Assembly (NCBI RefSeq): GCF_007679045.1
Contig: NZ_VEFS01000001.1
Location: 1,220,249 to 1,259,784, forward strand
Source: Microbacterium sp. BH-3-3-3
GTDB taxonomy: Bacteria > Actinomycetota > Actinomycetes > Actinomycetales > Microbacteriaceae
DNA length: 39,536 nucleotides
Direction: 5' to 3'
Shown: piece after piece, positions 8,637-16,737 of the stretch
Layout of the letters: the number at the start of each line of letters is the position of its first letter
Position numbering within the stretch: the stretch's first letter is position 1
The notes under the pieces: model-generated
Seen by the model: the letters and a program-made list of their open reading frames with translations, nothing else
The model's database searches: none
What the model was told of the DNA's origin: nothing
Position numbers and translations under genes: made by a program

Positions 8637-8670
8637 ACGCTGGGAGAACCCCCAGCGTGCGTCCAGGTTA
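8637..8670 (-). promoter_or_regulatory. Promoter -10 and 5'-leader hairpin of the DUF4190 gene
   Basis: On the minus strand TAACCT (8670-8665) is a TANNNT -10 box. Just downstream, ACGCTGGG and CCCAGCGT (8637-8644 and 8651-8658) form an 8-bp perfect hairpin with a 6-base loop. The hairpin would be at the 5' end of the mRNA, before AGGAGC, and could stabilise the message or be a binding site. Confidence 0.45.
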
Positions 8671-8794
8671 GACCCGGCCGGACAGCACGCACATCGGGCC
8701 GCGTCGCGGCCGTACGGGCGCAGGTCGGGGGCTAACGCGCAACGCAGTCGCCCGGACCGGCCGCGACGAGCGGGACCGGTCCGGGCCGACGGTC

Positions 8795-9988
8795 TCAGCG
8801 GATGCGCCCCACGAGGTCGTCGCGCGTGAGGGTCTCGGCCTCGGCCAGCACCGCGCGCGCCGCATCGCGGGCGTCTTCGACGTTCCACAGCAGCACGCCC
8901 ACGACGCGGTCGTCGTCGAGGTAGTAGACGACGCCGTGATCGGCATCCGTCCAGTCCTCGACCGTGTCGAGGGAGGAGTCGAGCGTGCCCACGGCTTCGT
9001 AGCGGACGCCGAAGACGGCGGAGTAGTAGTACGGCGTGTGCGTGTAGGCCTCGGCGGCGCCCGCGAGGTTGCGGCCCGCGGCCTTGCCCTGCTCGTTGGC
9101 GTTGTCGACGTGCTCGACGCGACGGCGGCCGAGGATCCGGTCGGGGTAGCTCGCCACGTCACCCGCCGCGAAGACGTCGTCGACCGAGGCACGCAGCTGC
9201 GCGTCGACCACGATGCCGTCGTCGACGGTCAGACCCGCCTGCTCGGCCAGGTCGGTGGCCACCTCGATGCCGAGCCCGCTGACCACGGCATCCGCCCGCA
9301 CCTCGTCGCCGTTCTCGAGCTGAAGGCGCACGCCGTCGGCATCCGCCTGTCCGCCCTCGACCTTGGACCCGGCGACGATCTCGACGCCCGCGTCGCGGAA
9401 GAGCTTCTCGAAACGATCGGCGAGCGCCGGCGGGAACATCGAATCGCCCAGCACGGCGCCGGTGTGCACGAGCACCGTGTCGACGTCGTTCTGCACGAGA
9501 GCGGCCGCGAGTTCGGAGCCGATGTAGCCCCCGCCGACCACGACGATGCGGTCGAGGTCTTTCGCGAGCGAGCGCAGGCGCCGGTAGTCCTCGGCCGTGC
9601 GGAACGACAGGACCCGCCCGCCGTCCGTGCGGTCGTCGACCGGCAGCGGAACGGGCGTGCCCCCGGTCGCGATGAGCAGCTTGCCGTACGAGAACGTCTC
9701 GCCGTCGGCGTCGACCTCGTGCGCATCCGGACGGATCGCGGTCGCGCGCGTGCGCAGGCGGATGTCGGCGCCGGTGTCGTCGGCGGTGCCGAGCGGCACC
9801 TTGTCCCACGTGAACTCGTCGTCGGTCCACAGCTTCTTGCTCAGCGCGGGGCGCGTGTAGGGCTCGTCGACGTCGTCGCTCAGGATGCCGATGGAGCCGT
9901 CGGCGTCGATCTCGCGGATGCCGCGGGAGGCGGTGTCGGCGACCATTCCGCCGCCGACGATGAGGTAGTCGAAGTGTGTGGTGGTCAT
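8795..9988 (-). CDS. FAD/NAD(P)H-dependent oxidoreductase (AIF / ferredoxin reductase type)
   Basis: A 397-residue flavoprotein. The N-terminal FAD dinucleotide motif is in YLIVGGGMVADTASRGIRE, and PYTRPALSKKLW follows, as in AIF-like and oxygenase-coupled ferredoxin reductases. The NAD(P)H Rossmann motif is IVVVGGGYIGSELAAAL, and the second FAD contact is VFAAGDVASYPD. The C-terminal 90 residues form the usual reductase dimerisation domain. It would pass electrons from NAD(P)H to a small redox partner, but no ferredoxin, rubredoxin or oxygenase gene is adjacent. A CACGCT element ends six bases before the ATG, a weak version of the leaderless -10 pattern. Confidence 0.88.
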   Translation of the reverse strand: MTTTHFDYLIVGGGMVADTASRGIREIDADGSIGILSDDVDEPYTRPALSKKLWTDDEFTWDKVPLGTADDTGADIRLRTRATAIRPDAHEVDADGETFSYGKLLIATGGTPVPLPVDDRTDGGRVLSFRTAEDYRRLRSLAKDLDRIVVVGGGYIGSELAAALVQNDVDTVLVHTGAVLGDSMFPPALADRFEKLFRDAGVEIVAGSKVEGGQADADGVRLQLENGDEVRADAVVSGLGIEVATDLAEQAGLTVDDGIVVDAQLRASVDDVFAAGDVASYPDRILGRRRVEHVDNANEQGKAAGRNLAGAAEAYTHTPYYYSAVFGVRYEAVGTLDSSLDTVEDWTDADHGVVYYLDDDRVVGVLLWNVEDARDAARAVLAEAETLTRDDLVGRIR

Positions 9989-10083
9989 GCCGACAGCGTG
10001 ATCGCCCGAGCTGACCGGAACGGACGGGTTGCGGGGGTCCGCGGCATCCGGTAGCGACCCGACCGCGGTCGGGCGCGGCTGAG

Positions 10084-10089
10084 TAGGCT
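10084..10089 (+). promoter_or_regulatory. Leaderless -10 box (TAGGCT) of the M20 gene
   Basis: TAGGCT is followed by six bases and the ATG at 10096, which would make the ATG the first codon of a leaderless message. No convincing -35 was found. Confidence 0.55.
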
Positions 10090-10095
10090 CGGGGC

Positions 10096-11310
10096 ATGAG
10101 CGTCGACCTCGAAAGCCTCTACACCGACCTGCACGCCCACCCCGAGCTGTCGTTCCAGGAGACGCGGACGGCGGGCGTCATCGCCCGCCACCTCGCCGAC
10201 CTGGGCCTCGAGGTCGAAGAGGGAGTGGGCCGCACCGGTGTGGTCACGCGGATCGACAACGGCGACGGACCCGTCGTGTGGCTGCGTGCCGACATGGACG
10301 GCCTCCCCGTCGAGGAGCAGACCGGCCTCGCCTACGCCAGCACGGCGCGCGGCACCGATCCGGCCGGCAACGCCGTTCCCGTGATGCACGCGTGCGGCCA
10401 CGACATGCACGTCACCGCGCTGATCGGCGCGCTCGAGCGACTGGTTGCGACCACCGACGAGTGGTCGGGGACTGTCGTCGCCGTCTTCCAGCCCGCCGAG
10501 GAGTACGGAGCCGGTTCGAAGGCGATGATCGCCGACGGCGTGCTCGACCGCTACCCGAAGCCCGACATCGTGCTCGGCCAGCACGTCACCCCCCTGCCCG
10601 CCGGCGTCATCGGCGTGCGCCCGGGCACGCAGATGGCGGCCTCGGACGGCCTGACCGTGATGCTCTACGGCCGTGGTGGTCACGGCTCGCGTCCGCACTC
10701 CACGATCGACCCGGTCGTCATGGCAGCGGCGACCGTCATGCGCCTGCAGACCGTCGTCTCGCGCGAGGTCGACCCGCGCGACGTCGCCGTCGTCACCGTC
10801 GGCTCGATCCACGCGGGGCTCAAGAACAACATCATCCCCGCCGAGGCGAAGCTCGAACTGAGCCTGCGCTACCCCGACGACGCCGCACGAGAGCGCGTGA
10901 TGACGAAGGTCGAGCGCATCATCCGCGCCGAGGCCGCGGCATCCGGAGCCGAACGAGAACCCGTGATCTCGACCGATCACACCCTGCCGCCCACGATCAA
11001 CGACGCGGATGCCACGGCCCGGCTCACCGCGGCGTTCCGCCGTTCGTTCGGCGAGGGCTCGGTCGTCGACCCCGGCATGTTCACCGGTAGCGAGGACGTC
11101 TCGTGGTTCGCGCGCGAGTCGGGTGCCCCGCTGGTGTTCTGGTTCTGGGGAGGGGTCGACCCGCAGACCTTCGCCGACGCCCTCGCCGGCGGCACGATCG
11201 AGCGCGACATCCCCACGAACCACTCGCCCCACTTCGCCCCCGTGATGCAGCCGACGATCGACCGCGGCGTGGAGAACCTGGTCGTGGCGGCGCGGGAGTT
11301 CCTCGGCTGA
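10096..11310 (+). CDS. M20 family amidohydrolase (hippurate hydrolase / N-acyl amino acid amidase type)
   Basis: A 404-residue cytoplasmic zinc/manganese hydrolase of the M20D group, which removes acyl groups from N-acyl amino acids, indole-acetyl conjugates or similar amides. Metal-binding blocks are visible: RADMDGLPVEE (about 64-75), HACGHDMH with a conserved Cys ligand, QPAEEYGAGSKAMI with the catalytic Glu pair, and the C-terminal H in NHSPHF. The dimerisation domain contains GRGGHGSRPH. The ATG fits a leaderless transcript from TAGGCT. It stands alone, convergent with the ABC transporter operon; the true substrate is not predictable. Confidence 0.92.
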   Translation: MSVDLESLYTDLHAHPELSFQETRTAGVIARHLADLGLEVEEGVGRTGVVTRIDNGDGPVVWLRADMDGLPVEEQTGLAYASTARGTDPAGNAVPVMHACGHDMHVTALIGALERLVATTDEWSGTVVAVFQPAEEYGAGSKAMIADGVLDRYPKPDIVLGQHVTPLPAGVIGVRPGTQMAASDGLTVMLYGRGGHGSRPHSTIDPVVMAAATVMRLQTVVSREVDPRDVAVVTVGSIHAGLKNNIIPAEAKLELSLRYPDDAARERVMTKVERIIRAEAAASGAEREPVISTDHTLPPTINDADATARLTAAFRRSFGEGSVVDPGMFTGSEDVSWFARESGAPLVFWFWGGVDPQTFADALAGGTIERDIPTNHSPHFAPVMQPTIDRGVENLVVAAREFLG

Positions 11311-11344
11311 GGCGGAGGCGCCTCGGCGGCCCGCGGCGGCTCCC

Positions 11345-11429
11345 GGACCCTTCGACAAGCTCAGGGACCTATCTTCCGAGGTGGCTGAGCCCGTCGAAGC
11401 CACCGGACCCTTCGACAAGCTCAGGGACC
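11345..11429. repeat. Three dispersed hairpin repeats between convergent genes
   Basis: Three 25-bp hairpins lie at 11345-11369, 11380-11404 and 11405-11429. The first and third have arms GGACCCT and AGGGACC around TCGACAAGCTC; the middle has arms GGTGGCT and AGCCACC around GAGCCCGTCGA, with the core in the opposite orientation. They fill the 146-bp gap between the convergent M20 and permease genes and may terminate both. The same family occurs at 36477-36495, 37881-38004 and 39491-39509. Confidence 0.85.
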
Positions 11430-11456
11430 TGCGTACCGAGGGACCTCGGAACCGCC

Positions 11457-12365
11457 TCACTTGATGCCGCTCCGCGCGAAGCCCGCGACGAAGTACCGCT
11501 GGAACACCAGGAACACGATCGCGATCGGCACCACGTTCAGCAGGGCATAGGCCATCGTGGCGCCGTAGTCGCTGCCGAACTGGCCCTGCAGATAGAGCAG
11601 GCCGATCGGAAGCGTGAAGAGGCGGTTCTCGCGCAGCGCGATCAGGGGCCAGGCGAAGTCGTTCCACGACGACAGCAGACTCATGAACACCAGCACCGCG
11701 ATGAGCGGCTTCGACAGCGGCAGCACGACCCGCAGGAACGTCTGCACGTGCCCGGCGCCATCGAGGCGCGCGGCCTCGATCAGTTCGCGCGGGATGCCGA
11801 GCATGAACTGCCGCGCGAGGAAGAGCCCGAACGCCGAGGCCGACACGGGCAGGATCACCGCCCAGTAGGTGCCGTACAGTCCGGTCGCGGTGACGATGCG
11901 GAACAGCGACACCATGATCACCTGCACCGGCAGCACGAGCGTGGCGAGCGCGAGGAAGAACAGCGCCGTCGACCCGCGGAAGCGCAGCTGCGCGAACGCG
12001 TACCCGGCGAGCAAGCTCGTGCTGACCGAGATGAGGGTCACCACGACCGCGATCGCGACCGAGTTGCCGAACCAGGTCGCCACGGGGAACGAGGCGAACA
12101 CGCGCTCGAAGTTCTCGAAGGTCACCTCGCGCGGCCACAGGCGCAGCTCCCGCCCGCCGAGCAGTTCGGCGCGCGATGAGAAGGCGACGGCGAGCATCCA
12201 GTACAGCGGCGATACGGCGGCCAGGCCCACCACTGCGACGATGAGGGTGCGCACGATCGCGCTCCCCCGCCGCGACCGGTCGTGGGCGCGCCGACCCGGG
12301 GTCACCGCGGGTGGGGCGAGGGGGGACGCGGATGCCGTGGCATCCAGGCGCTCGTCGATGCTCAC
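11457..12365 (-). CDS. Carbohydrate ABC transporter permease (MalG type)
   Basis: A 302-residue inner-membrane subunit with six predicted helices. The cytoplasmic EAA loop that docks to the ATPase is ELIEAARLDGAGHVQTFLRVVLPLSKP, with the conserved EAA..DG pattern of CUT1 permeases. The chosen GTG start overlaps the stop of the preceding permease (GTGA), so the genes are translationally coupled. The first 35 residues are a cytoplasmic Ala/Arg-rich tail. It pairs with the other permease and the lipoprotein receptor. No ATPase is encoded here, as usual for CUT1 systems that share an MsmX-like ATPase. Confidence 0.93.
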   Translation of the reverse strand: MSIDERLDATASASPLAPPAVTPGRRAHDRSRRGSAIVRTLIVAVVGLAAVSPLYWMLAVAFSSRAELLGGRELRLWPREVTFENFERVFASFPVATWFGNSVAIAVVVTLISVSTSLLAGYAFAQLRFRGSTALFFLALATLVLPVQVIMVSLFRIVTATGLYGTYWAVILPVSASAFGLFLARQFMLGIPRELIEAARLDGAGHVQTFLRVVLPLSKPLIAVLVFMSLLSSWNDFAWPLIALRENRLFTLPIGLLYLQGQFGSDYGATMAYALLNVVPIAIVFLVFQRYFVAGFARSGIK

Positions 12366-13315
12366 TCGACCACATCCTTGGTGCGGGAGGCGCGGTACTG
12401 CGCCGCGGCGAACACGAGGGCGAACAGGAACAGCACCATGCCGATCGCCGCGGCGTAGCCCTGGTCGCGCGTGACGAACCCGGTCTCGTAGGCGTAGGTG
12501 ACGAGCACGCTCGTCGCGCCTCCCGGCCCGCCGCCGGTGAGGACGAACACGATGTCGAAGACCTGGAACGAGAAGATCACGTTCAGCACGACGAGGAAGA
12601 ACGACGTGGGTCCGAGCAGCGGGATCGTGACGTTGCGGAACCGTTGCCACCGGTTCGCACCGTCGAGGGTTGCCGCCTCGTACAGGTCGGGGCCGATGCC
12701 CTGGAGCCCCGCGAGATAGATGAGCATGTTGAAGCCGGTGCGCCACCACACCGTCGCCAGCACGATGGTGGCGAACGCGGGCACCGGATCGGACTGCCAC
12801 GTGACGGGCGACAGACCCACGGCGGTGAGGATGCGGTTCAAGATGCCGGAGTTCTGGTCGAACACGAGCACCCCGATCAGCGCGGTGGCCACACCCGACA
12901 CGGCCATCGGCAGGATCAGCAGCGAGCGCCAGAGCGGCCGGGCGGGCAGCGCAGTGTTCAGGAGGGTCGCGGCGATCAGGCCCAACAGCATCGACAGCGG
13001 CGTCACGAGCAGCGTGAACAGCACGGTGTTGCCCAGCGCCCGCCAGAACAGCGGGTCGCCGACGAGCCGTGCGTAGTTGTCGAGGCCCGCGAAGGTGCCG
13101 TCGCCGAATCCGTCGGTGCGCTGCAGGCTGACGAAGAACGCCCCCACCAGCGGTACGAGCACGAACACCAGCAGGAGCAGGTAGTTCGGCGCGAGGAACC
13201 CGTACGCCGCGAGCGCCTCGCGACGGGCGCCGGGGCGGCGGGTGCGCAGGCGCTCCCCCCGCTCCGGTCGGCCCTGTCGCGAAAGGCGCAGTCGGGCGAC
13301 CGCGGTGTCAGCCAC
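12362..13315 (-). CDS. Carbohydrate ABC transporter permease (MalF type)
   Basis: A 317-residue membrane permease that starts with a GTG overlapping the last eight bases of the binding-protein gene. After a basic N-terminal tail, six helices follow, with the EAA motif DLYEAATLDGANRWQRFRNVTIPLLGP near residue 220. It forms the translocation pore with the downstream permease. Length and layout are typical for CUT1 family members. The operon has three genes with no spacing, and the imported sugar or oligosaccharide is unknown. The system could feed the nearby GH13 alpha-glucosidase, but the GH13 operator sequence was not seen in front of this operon. Confidence 0.93.
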   Translation of the reverse strand: MADTAVARLRLSRQGRPERGERLRTRRPGARREALAAYGFLAPNYLLLLVFVLVPLVGAFFVSLQRTDGFGDGTFAGLDNYARLVGDPLFWRALGNTVLFTLLVTPLSMLLGLIAATLLNTALPARPLWRSLLILPMAVSGVATALIGVLVFDQNSGILNRILTAVGLSPVTWQSDPVPAFATIVLATVWWRTGFNMLIYLAGLQGIGPDLYEAATLDGANRWQRFRNVTIPLLGPTSFFLVVLNVIFSFQVFDIVFVLTGGGPGGATSVLVTYAYETGFVTRDQGYAAAIGMVLFLFALVFAAAQYRASRTKDVVE

Positions 13316-14609
13316 CGGTGGCCGCTCCGATGCCCGACTGCAGGTTCGTCACCGTGGTCGCGGCATCTTGGGCGCCGGTGAAGGCGAGGTCGAGCTGCTC
13401 TTTGAGCACCGGGATGATCGCCGACATCGAGGGGCTCGCGACCTGCGCGACGTCCTGCGGCTGCACGAGCGAGGCCTGACCGGCGAAGACCGGCGCGAGC
13501 TCGGGCCGCACCTCGAACTCGAGCTGGTCGTTGAGCAGGTCGGCACGGGTGGGCAGAAGGGATGCCGCGCGGCAGAAGTCGCGCATGGGAGCGGCATCCG
13601 TCACGAACTCCAGGAACGCCGCCGCCAGCTCGGGCTGCTGCGTGTTCGCGGTCGCCACGAGCGCGTTGCCGCCGAAGTCGCTGCCCGCACGGACGTTGCG
13701 GGGCGCGTAGGTCGCCGTCCATTCGAAGTCGGCCGTGGTGTCGGCATCCGGGATCTGGAAAGCCCCCGACCACACCATCGCCACCGACTGCGAGAACCAC
13801 GACTCGGCCGCGTAGCTCGAGGAGGCGATCGTGTTGTTCGCGGGCACGTAGTTCTTGGTGAAGAACGAGCTCGAGAACTCCACGGCCTGACGCGCCGCGT
13901 CGGAGTCGATCGCCGGGGTCTTCTGGTCGGACTCCAGGAACGCGCCGTCGGACTGGAAGAGCAGGCTCAGCCAGCGGGTGACGCCGTTGCCCTGCCAGTT
14001 GTATGCCCACGGCCAGCGGTCGGCCGGGAGGCCGGCGCGCAGTCGCCCGCCGAGGGCGTCGAGCTGATCCCAGGTCCACGCGTTCTCGGGCGAGGTCGGG
14101 ATCTCGGACGCGTCGATCCCGGCCTGACGGAACAGGTCGAGGTTGACGAGGATCGCCGAGGTGTCGGTGTGGTGCGGCAGGCCGAAGGTGCCGTCGCCGT
14201 TCTGCACCGCCGCCCACGCCTGCGGGGTGAACTGCCCCTGGCGGTCGGCCGACAGCAGCGGCTTCAGGTCGAGCAACTGGCCGCGACCGGCGTACGCGCC
14301 GAACGTGTAATAGGGCACGCGGAAGATGTCGGGCGGGTTGCCCGCCTGCAGCTGCGCGTCGATGTTGGTGAACATCTGCTCGTAGGGAACGGCGTTGAGC
14401 TCGACGGTCGAGCCCTCGTTGGCCGCTTCGAACGCGGCGATCGCGGCGCGGAAACCCGCGAGCTCGGCATCCGTCCCCCACGTGGTGAAGGTGAGGGTGC
14501 CTTGACGTTTCTCGGCGGGGGCGGTCTGCACGAACCCGCAGCTGGCGAGGAGGAACGGCAGCGCGAGCGCTCCCGATCCGGCGAGGAAGGTCCGACGTGT
14601 CAGGGGCAT
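13308..14609 (-). CDS. Extracellular sugar-binding lipoprotein of ABC transporter
   Basis: A 433-residue binding protein. The signal peptide has a twin arginine (RRTFLAG, residues 5-6) and a lipobox ending at Cys24 (LLASC), so it is exported and lipid-anchored, possibly through Tat. The mature part starts GTLTFTTWGTDAELAGF and has the family 1 sugar-binding pattern, including NPPDIFRVPYY and PWAYNWQGNGVTRW, rich in aromatic residues for stacking sugars. The ATG is preceded by GGAGA. As first gene of the importer operon it would be strongly expressed. A likely -10 lies at 14677-14672 on the minus strand. Confidence 0.92.
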   Translation of the reverse strand: MPLTRRTFLAGSGALALPFLLASCGFVQTAPAEKRQGTLTFTTWGTDAELAGFRAAIAAFEAANEGSTVELNAVPYEQMFTNIDAQLQAGNPPDIFRVPYYTFGAYAGRGQLLDLKPLLSADRQGQFTPQAWAAVQNGDGTFGLPHHTDTSAILVNLDLFRQAGIDASEIPTSPENAWTWDQLDALGGRLRAGLPADRWPWAYNWQGNGVTRWLSLLFQSDGAFLESDQKTPAIDSDAARQAVEFSSSFFTKNYVPANNTIASSSYAAESWFSQSVAMVWSGAFQIPDADTTADFEWTATYAPRNVRAGSDFGGNALVATANTQQPELAAAFLEFVTDAAPMRDFCRAASLLPTRADLLNDQLEFEVRPELAPVFAGQASLVQPQDVAQVASPSMSAIIPVLKEQLDLAFTGAQDAATTVTNLQSGIGAATGG

Positions 14610-14671
14610 GGCGTTCTCCGATGTGTCTTCGCGAGGAGCGGACGCCGGGGCCGCGCTGCTCCTCGGGGCCG

Positions 14672-14677
14672 ACGGTA
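14672..14677 (-). promoter_or_regulatory. Probable -10 (TACCGT) of the ABC transporter operon
   Basis: TACCGT read on the minus strand fits TANNNT and would start transcription near 14665, leaving a leader of about 55 bases that contains GGAGA before the ATG. No LacI-type palindrome like that at 4617-4630 is visible nearby. Confidence 0.35.
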
Positions 14678-14783
14678 CGCGCGCGGATCCGTCGCACCGG
14701 GGGGTTGCGGAAACCGCCCCGCGTCTGCGCGCCCAGCGATTTCACGCCGCGTCCAGCCCCCTGTTCTCGGGCCGCGCCGCGGG

Positions 14784-14789
14784 TAGCGT
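14784..14789 (+). promoter_or_regulatory. Leaderless -10 box (TAGCGT) of the metallopeptidase gene
   Basis: TAGCGT is followed by seven bases and the GTG at 14797, matching the leaderless pattern and supporting this GTG rather than upstream in-frame codons. Confidence 0.55.
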
Positions 14790-14796
14790 CACGCCC

Positions 14797-15672
14797 GTGA
14801 CCTTCAACGACAACGCCCGCGTCGGCAACAACACCGCCAAGCGACGCGGCGGCACCGTGGCCGCGGTCGGCGGTGGAGCCGTCGGCGTCGGCGGCATCGT
14901 GGTGCTGCTGATCTCGCTGTTCACCGGCACCGATCTCACCGGTCTGCTCGGCGGAGGCGGAGCCCCGGCGGCCCCGCAGAGCGGCGGCGAACGCGTCGCC
15001 AGCTGCGATACGGGCGCGGATGCCAACAGCAACGACGACTGCCGGCTCGCGGCCGCATCTCTCAACCTCGACCAGTTCTGGGGGAACACCCTCGAGGGGT
15101 ACCGGGCTCCGCAGCTGATCATCGTCGACGGTTCGACCTCGACCACGTGCGGCACGGCCTCGAACGCGACCGGGCCGTTCTACTGCCCGCCCGATGAGAC
15201 GGTGTACGTCGACCCCACCTTCTTCGCGATCCTGCGCGAGCAGTACGACACCACCGCGGGTCCCCTCGCCCAGCTGTACGTGCTCGCCCACGAATACGGC
15301 CACCACGTGCAGAACCTCATCGGCGTGATGGACCAGCACCCGAACAACGGAACGGGTCCCGACAGCAACGGCGTGCGCACGGAGCTGCAGGCCGACTGCT
15401 TCGCCGGCGCGTGGGTGGCGAACGCGGGCGAACAGGTCGACGAGACCGGCACGCCCTACCTCGAGCCCCCGACCGACCAGCAGATCACCGACGCCCTCGC
15501 GGCGGCCGCGGCCGTCGGCGACGACCACATCCAGGCGGAGTCGGGCGGGGTCGTCAACCCCGAGAGCTGGACCCACGGTTCGAGCGAGCAGCGCCAGCGG
15601 TGGTTCGACACCGGCCGGCAGGGCGGCGTGAACGCCTGCGACACGTTCTCGGTGTCGGGCTCGAGCCTGTAG
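14797..15672 (+). CDS. Neutral zinc metallopeptidase (YpfJ family)
   Basis: A 291-residue membrane-anchored protein of the YpfJ/neutral zinc metallopeptidase family. A short basic N-terminus is followed by one transmembrane helix (about 22-44) and a Gly-rich linker, then an extracytoplasmic catalytic domain. The zinc site is HEYGHH (HExxH; H165, E166, H169) with a likely third ligand in ELQADCFAGAW. Conserved Cys pairs suggest disulfides. The GTG start is chosen because the membrane helix then begins near residue 20 and a TAGCGT -10 box sits seven bases upstream. Its substrates are not known for the family. It is convergent with the CopC operon across a tandem repeat. Confidence 0.9.
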   Translation: MTFNDNARVGNNTAKRRGGTVAAVGGGAVGVGGIVVLLISLFTGTDLTGLLGGGGAPAAPQSGGERVASCDTGADANSNDDCRLAAASLNLDQFWGNTLEGYRAPQLIIVDGSTSTTCGTASNATGPFYCPPDETVYVDPTFFAILREQYDTTAGPLAQLYVLAHEYGHHVQNLIGVMDQHPNNGTGPDSNGVRTELQADCFAGAWVANAGEQVDETGTPYLEPPTDQQITDALAAAAAVGDDHIQAESGGVVNPESWTHGSSEQRQRWFDTGRQGGVNACDTFSVSGSSL

Positions 15673-15700
15673 GTCTGCGGACCCGCGGCGGGCCGGGCGC

Positions 15701-16135
15701 GCGCCGCGGGCCGGGGTCGCGCCGCGGGCCGAGGTCATGCCGTCGTGCGGACCCGGAGGGCGACACACCGATCCCGGATGCCGCGAACCCGGCGCGCCGC
15801 ACGCCCGATCCGCAGGACGGCGGCCGTCGACGAACGGCCGGGCCGATCGGCATCCGGCGCCCCGTCCGACACCCCGCGGGGCCGAGGTCGCGCCGTCGTG
15901 CGGACCCGGAGGGCGACACGCCGATCCCGGATGCCGTGACCCCGGCGCGCCGCACGCCCGATCCGCAGGACGGCGGACGTCGACGAACGGCCGGGCCGAT
16001 CGGCATCCGGCGCCGCGTCCGACACCCCGCGGGGCCGAGGTCATGCCGTCGTGCGGACCCGGAGGGCGACACGCCGGTCCCGGATGCCGTGACCCCGGCG
16101 CGCCGCACGCCCGATCCGCAGGACGGCGGACGTCG
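15701..16135. repeat. 153-bp tandem repeat array (2.65 copies) preceded by an 18-bp duplication
   Basis: Copies start at 15731, 15884 and 16037, the third being cut at about 16135. The unit begins GAGGTC and contains GGATGCCG and GGCATCC. Just before it, GCGCCGCGGGCC followed by GGGGTC (15701-15718) is repeated at 15719-15736 as the same 12-mer followed by GAGGTC. It fills most of the 475-bp gap between two convergent genes. The unit length is a multiple of three, so long frames stay open in several frames; I consider them non-coding. Confidence 0.9.
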
Positions 16136-16147
16136 GCGGCCCGCGGG

Positions 16148-16735
16148 TCAGTCCTCGCGCGGGCGCGTGCGAACGATGATGACGATCAGCACGACCACCA
16201 GCACGAGCACCCCGCCACCGGCGAGGAGGCCGATGACCAGGCCCGACGGGGCACCGCCGTCGGAGGCCGGGGCAGATTCGACCGGGGCCGCGGTCGCACC
16301 GGCGGCGCTCGCGCACACCGAGGTGTCGGATCCGGCCGAAGTGCTGGCGCCGGTGTAGGTGAAGGGGATGACGCCCGAGACGGGGTGGCCGTCGGACGAG
16401 ACGGCACGCCACTCGATCGAGTAGTCGCCGGGGTCGCCGAGGGACACCGCGGTGGTGAGATTCGGTCCCGCGAGGGCGGCGCACTCGCTCTCGTAGTGCC
16501 GGCCGTCGGGGCCGAGCACGATGACGATGTTGCCGCCGTCGTAGCCGAGCAAATTGGCGCTGAAGTCGAGCGAGACCTCCGACAGCGACGACACGCTCTC
16601 GCCCTCGGCCGGCGACGACGACACGAGGCTGTCGTGCGCCGAGGCCGCGGTGGCCCCGCCGAGGGCGGCGGTCATCGCGGCTGCGACGACCACCGCCCCG
16701 GCCAGAACCCGACGCAGCGTGTTCCGGGAGCCCAT
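16148..16735 (-). CDS. CopC-domain copper-binding protein
   Basis: A 195-residue exported protein with a signal peptide ending at about ASAHDS, so that the mature chain starts at or next to His, as in CopC copper sites. The beta-barrel domain has HDSLVSSSPAEGE at its start and DGHPVSGVIPFTY near its end, both diagnostic. A Ser/Ala/Pro-rich linker leads to a C-terminal membrane helix (about 168-190) with a short basic tail, giving an anchored copper chaperone on the outer face. It follows the ycnI-like gene by two bases in the same operon. No CopD partner domain is present. Role: copper binding or delivery, inferred from the family. Confidence 0.88.
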   Translation of the reverse strand: MGSRNTLRRVLAGAVVVAAAMTAALGGATAASAHDSLVSSSPAEGESVSSLSEVSLDFSANLLGYDGGNIVIVLGPDGRHYESECAALAGPNLTTAVSLGDPGDYSIEWRAVSSDGHPVSGVIPFTYTGASTSAGSDTSVCASAAGATAAPVESAPASDGGAPSGLVIGLLAGGGVLVLVVVLIVIIVRTRPRED

Positions 16736-16737
16736 GA

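Noticed and set aside
13003..16044. 1013-codon minus-strand frame through the tandem repeat, metallopeptidase and binding-protein genes
   Set aside because: It crosses several well-supported genes in the wrong frame, and its N-terminal part is just the 153-bp repeat translated.
15554..16108. Possible repeat protein with 51-residue modules
   Set aside because: The unit length happens to be a multiple of three. No start with a ribosome-binding site, and codon use and composition do not look like a protein.
15701..16135. CRISPR-like array
   Set aside because: The repeats are contiguous 153-bp units with no spacers and no cas genes nearby.
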